Assembly: GCF_932294415.1 (NCBI RefSeq)
Contig: NC_065536.1
Span: 35,212,354-35,276,353 of the forward strand
DNA from: Quercus robur
Taxonomy: Eukaryota > Streptophyta > Magnoliopsida > Fagales > Fagaceae
DNA length: 64,000 nt
Reading direction: 5' to 3'
The notes beneath the pieces are model-generated. The model searched no databases. It saw only the letters and a program-made list of their open reading frames with translations, and was not told where the DNA came from. Positions within the stretch are counted from its first letter, which is position 1. Each line of letters starts with the position of its first letter. The position numbers and the translations under genes are program-made. Below, piece by piece: positions 56,670 through 64,000 of this stretch.

Positions 56670-57178
56670 AGAGCTGTTGTAGATCCTATGGATTTTGGGA
56701 GAGCTATTGTCTATCCCTTGAAGGTAGGAGAGCTACAGTCGATCCTACAGTGTATAGGAGAACTAAGGTCGATCCTTTGAAGGCAAGAGAACCACTGTCG
56801 ATCCTATAGAGTATAGGAGAGCTAAGGTCGATCCTATGGGTTTTGGGAGAACTAAGGTCGATTCCTTGAAGGTAGGAGAACTACTGTCGATCCTACAGTG
56901 TATAGGAGAGCTAAAGTTGATCCTATGGATTTTGGGTGAACTAAAGTCGATCCCTTGAAGTTAGGAGAAATACTCTCAATCCTACAATGTATAGGAGAAC
57001 TAAAGTCGATCCTATAAGTTTCGGGAGAACTAAGGTCGATCCCTTGAAGGTAGGAGAACTACTGTCGATCCTACAGTGTATAGGAGAGCGAAGGTCAATC
57101 CTATGGGTTTCAGGAGAACTAAGGTTGATCCCTTGAAGGTAGGAGAGCTACTATCGATCCTACATGGCATAGGTCATG
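56670..57178. repeat. Tandem repeat array 1, 89-bp higher-order unit (block B)
   Basis: The same three-monomer unit as in block A (gtaggagaactactgtcgat, tataggagagctaaggtcga, ttcgggagaactaaggtcga) but only about 5 to 6 copies. The first units are irregular (a missing monomer near 56770). Confidence 0.9.
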
Positions 57179-60083
57179 CCATTATCTGGCTATATGAGGG
57201 TGCATATCTGAGATAACTTGTGTTGAATGAGATAAAGGATCCTTCACTTTGATTCTCGTAAAAAAGCAAGTTTCAATTAACAATGGAGTCATTCATTACA
57301 AGAAATTGGAAGAACTTAGCCAATGCCACTAGTTTGGGGCATATTCCATGCTTGGATGGAAGCTTAGTTAATTTGATATTGCTACCATTGGAGAACATGA
57401 AAGAAGATCACGTCTGCCATCATTGGTTCCTGCAAAATGGCTTTCTTTCTCTAGCTCGTTAGAAACCAATTATCATGAAAACATTTTTCGCCAATGCCCC
57501 TAGTGTGGACACGCTTGCAAAAAAAATGGATTGATGCCTCTAATGAAAACATGCTTTCATGCGAGAAGGACATATCTGCACACAATATAAATAGGCCAAT
57601 GCCCCAAGTTTGAGCGTGCTTGATGCAAAACAAACGAGCTTAGCCGAACATACACCCAAATAATTTTGTCACATTGTTTTGAATTTGTTCCCCAAGATTG
57701 TTTGGGTGATTGGGACCCTGGACCTTTGAAAGGCTACCTACGTACCTCTCACGTAGAGGATCCAGTCAAGATTTAGTTCAAGAAAACTAGATTTTGGAAA
57801 AGAGTGATTTTTTTTTTTTTAAATGAGATTTCTCTTTCCTTTTTTTCTTCTTCTTCTTCTTCTTTTATTTTTTTATTTTTTTTAATTACGAACAAGAGGT
57901 GATCCTCTGAACAACCATTTTGGCAAATCAAAGTGTTTACGAGTTAAACAAATCTCATTGATTAGGAAGGATCAAGATCATTAAACTCATGTAATTAAAT
58001 TTGCTTCTTCCTTTTGAAAATCGTCAGATTAAGTCTCCAAAGGCAATCAAGACATGAAATGTGATAATATTTATGAATCACATTGTTGGGTGCAAACAAG
58101 GAGAGTGCTCCAAGTTTGGAAGTTCTTTTGAGTCATTTTGAGGATTTGAGAATTTGAGAAATTTTTTCTCAGACATGTCATCCTGTGGGGTTTGACAATT
58201 TTAAGCATTTTTCCTTTTCAATTCAAGAGAAAATATTATTAGAGTTTAAGATGCGCCTACAATTAGCAAGACTTCAAGGAGGTCTTATTCATGGGTTGTA
58301 ATGTAGGCCGGGTTTGGGTTATCAAATGAAAGATATAAAAGGCTCAAAATTCCCTATGACGTTTCCCCCAAGTATACATTACTCAAAAATCAAGTATTGG
58401 AGGAGTTTTCCCATTTCTTTGTTGTCATCTTCTCACTAGTCTTCATTAGTCACTTGTATCAACATTTGTTTTTATGCTCATTCATCTTGAATCATACCTC
58501 TAGACTTTCATCTTGTAAAATTCTTCTCTTTTTAGGTTGCATCCTCAAATTTCCAACTTGGTAGATTTTTTCTTTTCTTCTCCTTCTTTTCTTTGGCCCT
58601 AACTTTTGCCTAGACTGAACTTTTGGGTTTTCAGCCTAGCGGGCTTCTTCTTTTTTTCATTCCCTTTTTTTTTTTGTTTTTTTTTTGTTTGTCTTTCACC
58701 TCTTGATTGAATGAACTTTTGGGGACATTTTGACCTCCTTGTTTTTCTCAGATTAATGATTTTTGGTCATTTTGATGCACTCTATAGACTTCTTTCTTGC
58801 CTTAATGCACTCTCTAGACTTCTTTCTTGCCTCGATGCACTCGCACCTTTCTGTGCTTGATGAATTTTTTCCTTTTTTGATGAACTTTCTTTTGGATGAA
58901 CCTTCAACTCTTCTTGGCATGATGAATTTTAGGTTCTTCAAACTTGATGCACATTTTGTTTTATCTCACATTGATTGAATTTCATTTCTCTTTCCTTGAT
59001 TTAGTGAAAGATCATTTTTCTTTGATGATCTCTTATCTTTAGCTTAATGAATTCTCTACTTGTCTTTCATGTCTGCTAGGAGAGATTTATCAATTAGCTT
59101 TAAAGTTGCAAGGTTGACTCCTCCTCAACATGAGATTTAAGTATGCATACTTTGAATTTTTCCCACCCCAAGTTTAGATTTTAGTGGATTCATGCAAAAA
59201 AAAGGCTAAATGTTTGAAGGCTCAAATGGGCTAGCAATGGATGATGAACATTCTAGGTAATAGGAAATAGTTTGGTTTAACCAAAGATGGCCTCCTATCC
59301 CTAGTAATGCTTGCTTGTAGGCACAGTGACTTGAGCTCTTTTGATAAATTCCTCTTAAAAGAAAAAGTATGAATGCTCTATTGGAGACACAAAAGTTTTT
59401 AGAAATTTGGAATGAATGCATGAGCTTTTTGAATTTTCTGATGGATGGATTCTTTTTGATTTCCTTTTAAGACCATTTCTTCTTATATTCTAAGTCAAGT
59501 AGCAAAAGTCTTTACATGGATCAAATGAAATTAATCATTCCTTGGTACAAGTTGATTGCTCAAGCCTTTAAACATCAAGATTTAGAAAATGTTTTGTTCA
59601 AGGGATCCTCATGTACCATTTTGAAAATGAGACTTTTTTTATGAGACTTTTTTTTTCTTTTTCTTTTTCTTTTTAAATCTTGAAATCCTTGAAAGAAAAA
59701 ATTGGGCCTTTAAGAAAAAGTCACTAGGAAGTTCAATTCCCCTAGTTCAAAGAATTTTTTTTTTCTTTTTGAAAATGACTCAAGGGCCTAATGCCCCTAG
59801 TCTGAAGACATTTGAAATTTTTTCTCTTTTTTTGGAAAGATTTGGCAATCTTGTTTTATTTATTTATTTTGGTATATTCATTCAATAACAAAATGCAACA
59901 AACAAGCATATAGAAAAAAAAAATGCAACAAGCATAGCATGGACTTTATTGATTAGGAAAACGATAAACAAACTCTAAATAACCAACCACATTAAAAACA
60001 AAAACTATGACTATCAAAAACTTGTGGAGTTGAATTTAGACAAATTCATATGGATCCACTAATGAAGGTGGAATAATGACTTG
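57179..60083 (-). mobile_element. gag-pol spacer of the gypsy element (block B)
   Basis: The longer version of the spacer, with T- and CT-rich tracts. It keeps about 270 bp (57279-57549) and 299 bp (58045-58343) that block A has lost. I see no protein domain. Confidence 0.6.
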
Positions 60084-61226
60084 TCAGTCGATAAGATCTT
60101 GAATGTCATGCCTCAGGTGAAAACACTTATCTGTCATGTGGCCTACCCCTTGATCATATTTGTAGTGAGCATTAGGATTATAGCTTCTAGGCATAGGATG
60201 TGGTATGGGCTTAGGATCCAATGGTTTCAACAACCCCTTAGCTTGTAGTTTCTCCAAGGCCTCACTCAAGGTCATGTTTAATTCATCGAACTTCCTTCAA
60301 GGCTTAGGATTGATAGTTGAAGATGCTTGGAAATTCACAACATTAACCACTTCCCCATTGGTGGTGTGGGTCACTGCTTTCTTGGAAGAGTAGCTTTCCT
60401 CATTCTTTAATATGCCATTATTGACAACATCTTCCACTTGAGTACCAGCTATGATCAAGGCTTTAAAGTTGGGAAAATATTGGGCAAAGAGATGCTTATG
60501 GTATATGGGCAACAAATTCTTCACAACCATTTGGATTTGCTCTTCTTCATTGGGCCTATTTGTCATTTGGGCTGCCTTTGACCTCCATCTTGTGATAAAG
60601 GTTGAGAAAGATTCCTTGGGCTTTTGCTTGGTGGTCTCCAAATCATGCCTAGTAATGTCTACTTCTATATTGTATTTGTATGGCTTGTAGAACTCATTGG
60701 AAATGTCCTCCCAAGTAGGGATTCGAGAGTCTTCAAGATTCAAAAACCAACAAAGAGCAGCCCCAGTAAGTGTGTTTTGGAACATTTGGGCCAAAAGTTC
60801 TTTAGTAGCTCCCAAGGGTTGGAGTGCCCTTGTATACATCTTCAAATGGGCTTTGGGGAGGCCTGTTCCATCAAACTTGTCCAAGCTTGGCATCTTGAAT
60901 TTGGGTGGAGCTCTTACTTGTGGGAAGAGAGAAAGAGAATGGAAGTTCATGGCATCTTCTTTCCACCAAAACTTTTGAAATAGTTGTTCCATTTGATCCA
61001 AGCACTCCTTCAACTTTTTCTCACTTTCAGTCAATTGTGGGCCTTGAACTTCATCATTTTGGAAAGTGGTAGTATCTTTTCCTTTCAGCTTTTGACTCAA
61101 AGTGTTGAACTCTTCATGAAGTTTGGCTTGGCTTGCCACAAAAGTATTGAACAATTCATGGAAGTTGGTCATGGGCTCATTCGATGTATTCTCTTCAACC
61201 ATGGCTACAAGAAATGAGTTTGGCAA
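60084..61226 (-). pseudogene. Gypsy Gag, block B copy
   Basis: Minus strand, open from 61226 to a stop at 60297: PNSFLVAMVEENTSNEPMTN, FNTFVASQAKLHEEFNTLSQ, VRAPPKFKMPSLDKFDGTGL, GAALCWFLNLEDSRIPTWED, DLETTKQKPKESFSTFITRW and NEEEQIQMVVKNLLPIYHKH, the Retrotrans_gag pattern, 309 residues. The stop (NPKP then stop) replaces an Arg codon that block A keeps. The same frame continues with LNMTLSEALEKLQAKGLLKP and ends HMTDKCFHLRHDIQDLID at 60084. The first ATG is uncertain, since a stop lies just upstream (near 61233) that block A lacks. Confidence 0.85.
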
Positions 61227-61918
61227 ATGAATTTAGCGATGAGCTTGGTTGACTTGAGCTGGAACTTTAAAGGCCTGCACCTTCACTTGATTGGGCTTCT
61301 ACTTGGAAAACTGCATGCACACATGTTATATTATCTCTAGAAAAACAAAATGGGCATCTATGGCGAGTAGGCTTCAATCACAGGCATTTGGGCTTAGGTT
61401 CATTCATAGCATACAAGGTTTAAACAATTACGATAGGCTCAAGCGTTGGACTTTAGTCATCATGGTTCAAACAACGGCCAAATAAATGCGTAATGAAATG
61501 GAATTTACATGGACCGACCTAAAGGTAGGTTCTATGGGTCATTACAACATGAGTAGAAGGTAGGTTAAAGGTCCCCACAAGCTAGGACGTCGTACCTCCC
61601 AACTTGTGACGCCAGGAGCATTGCGTTGGTCCGAACGGTACAGTTTGTCCTTATGAACAACCATGGCATAACCATGATGATCCTTGTCGCGGTGGGTGGT
61701 AGGTTCACCGCTGGGTATGTGAGTCTCAAGAAGACCACAATCCACGGCTAATACTACCGGGCTTCCGGGCTAGCACACAAATAAAATAAATTTCATTGAA
61801 GCAAATGAAGCATGACATGCAATATAATGACATATTAAACATATTATATATAAAAAGCAATAAACAAACAATGACATGGTTGGCCACCATAATCTAATTG
61901 AAACTTAGCCCTCAATAT
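61227..61918 (-). mobile_element. Leader between primer site and gag (block B)
   Basis: Non-coding leader of the gypsy element, nearly identical to the block A leader. Confidence 0.55.
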
Positions 61919-61938
61919 CCCCAGTGGAGTCGCCGCTA
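61919..61938 (-). promoter_or_regulatory. Primer binding site region, gypsy block B
   Basis: Minus strand, directly after the LTR end CTCTCA: TAGCGGCGACTCCACTGGGG. Sequences of the type tggcgactcc-ctgggga follow the 5' LTR in Tat-lineage elements. The tRNA is not assigned here. Confidence 0.65.
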
Positions 61939-63844
61939 TGAGAGACCACGCCCCCAGCCCATTTTTATAGGATGTTGGGCCAAACCCACGTGAAAGGGTG
62001 GAGTCGTGTTATTGCTTCTCAAAATGGAGGTTCGACTAGTTATATTTTCCCCTTTAGATTAAGGGTTTTACAATAGAATCGCCACTTATTTAATTATTGG
62101 AAAAATAAGAAAACCATAATTGAAAAATTTCTCATTTTATTAATTTGAAATTGAATTTACATTGATCATAGGCAATTACATGGCGTTTGTCCTAGATACA
62201 ATCTAAGATAAAGTACAAGGCTCTGTTTCCTAGTTACAATCTAAAAATCGAAAAGTACATGGATAAGCATTTGATCTACTAACCTTTGATCTATGCTCGG
62301 AGGCTATGTTACAAGGTAGGAAGGTGTTAGGCACCCACCTTGCCTAGTGAAACCAGTCTTCTAGACTATGGTGGCCAACATTCATATCACATCATCCAAT
62401 ATGTTATCAATCAATTTGCATGTTAAATTTAATGTGTGTACATGTGATAAATCCTAATTCAATTTATTAAGCATTGCATTTGGATTGAAAAAATAAATTT
62501 TAGTGAATATGTGTGGATGGTGAAAACCTAAATTCAAGGATTTGAAAGAATTCTTAAACAAACATTTTTTTTTTCATATTTTTGATGTGGATTTAAGAAT
62601 AAATCTAGTGATATGCATAAACATGTGATGAACAACCAAAAACATGTGAAGAATACATAAGAACAATTAAGAACATTCAAACATATTCAAGGGAATTATC
62701 ATGCTTAAATCTTAAGTTCTCATCATGGCAACATAAAAAAATAGTTAGAGAAGAGAATTATACCTTCATACAAGATCTATATGGCGGAAGAGAGGACTCT
62801 TGATGGAGGTTCTAAGGGTGGAAGAAAAGAAGATCTAGGAGAGGGAGAGTGAGTCTCAGGAATACCAAGATATGGAAAGACTACTCAACTTTACCAGAAC
62901 TCAAGAGAAGAGAAGAGAAGAGAGGGGGGGTTTTTTTGTGTCTTGGAATGAAGGAAAGGGGGGTTTATATAGTAGTGGTGAAGGAAATATGAATGAAAGG
63001 TCATTTAATGAGGGTTGATAAAGAATCATGAACCTAGACCTCATTTTAGCCTTTGGGGAAATCTGGTGCATTAAATGTGGAGATTGATGAGAGTGAGGAG
63101 CAAGCAAAGTTTAGTTTTTCCGTAGCTGCTGTAACAGCCTGTAAAACCAACTTTGAAAAATCATAAATGACTCAATTCTGATTGGAATTGTCTCATTCTT
63201 ATGCTCAAATTGAAGCCCCGGAAGTCTAGTTTCTGGGAAAGTTAACTTCATTCACAGATTCAAAATATTCTGAGAGACATTGATGAAATGATGAGCAGAG
63301 GTCATTTGTTAGAAAATGGTTTCAGCACAATTAACATTAATAGGTCCCAAATTAGCTCCCAATTAACATTAAATGGCTCCAATCTCTCCTATTTCAGACT
63401 TAATTGGTTCCAAATTTATTCTAATTAAAAGATAATTGCCCAAATTATTCATTGAATAATTAATGTTTAACTATCTACTTAATTAGGTGTGTGCAACCCT
63501 ACCATAAAATGTAGTCCTAACCGATCAAAGTATGACACATCATCAATCTCAAATTGATTATACTTATAACCAATTGAAATCAATTGTTCATAATCTCATA
63601 TAGTCGGACTCGATTTGTGATAGTGCATCTCAGGCATTAAAACTTGATTTGATGATAACTTTCAGTTTGATGGTTCGATTAGGGCTCATGACCAGTCGAT
63701 TTGATCGTTATAACATCATGATCATTTTGGTGAAATGAGATTAAGGACCTAAAGACCAGAATCAAGATGCATATTTTCAAGGTGAAATTACCCTTTTACC
63801 CTCTATGTGAGGTTAAATGCGGGTTGCAAAATAGGGTGTCAACA
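61939..63844 (-). mobile_element. 5' LTR of the gypsy element (block B), 1.91 kb
   Basis: The minus strand starts TGTTGACACCCTATTTTGC at 63844 and ends CTCTCA at 61939. It is colinear with the block A LTR with scattered substitutions and small indels. No matching 3' LTR is found at the other end of the element. Confidence 0.8.
62964..62972 (-). promoter_or_regulatory. TATA box candidate in gypsy LTR (block B)
   Basis: CTATATAAA on the minus strand, at the same place as in block A. Confidence 0.5.
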
Positions 63845-64000
63845 AGTATATTGTTATACCAAAAAGATTGAGAGAGGGTCTACCATCTTCATCATATAAG
63901 GTCTAGCAGTTGAAGGTGAGAATGTCACTACCACGTACTGGAGATGAAATCATTGAACTTGTGGATAGCTTGCTCTGGATTTTTCCTCTTCCAGTTATCC
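63845..64000 (+). pseudogene. Start of the coding-like flank fragment, second copy
   Basis: Matches 42600-42755 with a few substitutions (for example cactg to cattg, tctcc to tttcc). The window ends inside it. Confidence 0.5.

Noticed and set aside
1..64000. tRNA, rRNA or snoRNA genes
   Set aside because: I saw no cloverleaf with intact box A and box B outside the SINE, and no rRNA sequence; a tRNAscan-SE run would be needed to be sure.

Overview
The window looks like a repeat-rich stretch of a nuclear plant genome, probably a woody dicot. The grounds are AT-rich sequence, GT-AG introns, a plant-type organellar PPR gene, and many plant transposon families (Ty3/gypsy Tat-type, Ty1/copia, PIF/Harbinger, L1 LINE, tRNA-derived SINE, hAT and other inverted-repeat elements). 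The species cannot be fixed from the sequence alone. Only one host gene looks intact: a single-exon PPR protein gene on the minus strand at 12652-13869.

Layout, left to right. 1-1197: relics of LTR-element sequence (end of an Asp-rich ORF, the start of a DUF7745-like ORF, an LTR end). 1433-6261: a nearly complete PIF/Harbinger transposon with matching inverted ends and TTA target duplications; it holds a decayed transposase and a Myb/SANT-like gene. 6265-11200: low-information DNA with a LINE 3' tail and two opposed L1 relics. 12652-13869: the PPR gene. 13957-17340: small nested elements (a SINE with a 14-bp duplication, a fold-back element, a GGTACCGG-rich element, a Harbinger-type MITE inside a larger inverted-repeat element). 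17340-18625: 5' part of a second Harbinger element. 18626-29590: minus-strand LTRs of one family, a hAT-type element with an 8-bp duplication, and plus-strand relics of an Asp-rich/coiled-coil ORF and a DUF7745-like ORF.

29591-42874 (block A) and 50769-64000 (block B, running off the window) are two closely related copies of a minus-strand Ty3/gypsy element with Tat-lineage features: 5' LTR, primer binding site, gag, a spacer with two tandem-repeat arrays, then protease, G-patch, RT, RNase H, a second RNase H and integrase. Both carry the same reverse-oriented LTR inside integrase, and both share the sequence beyond the 5' LTR. They therefore look like copies of one locus rather than two separate insertions. 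Block A has extra deletions, including one that removes the protease active site, and its left edge is fused to the DUF7745 relic. Block B keeps the integrase C-terminus on the far side of the nested LTR (49576-49973). Between the blocks lie a short coding-like fragment, a minisatellite and a copia-type LTR with its primer site and a gag-only ORF.

No operon-like or defence-like system was found. The interest lies in element structure: the nested and duplicated gypsy locus, its internal higher-order tandem array that differs in copy number between copies, and an LTR family associated with two non-standard ORFs.
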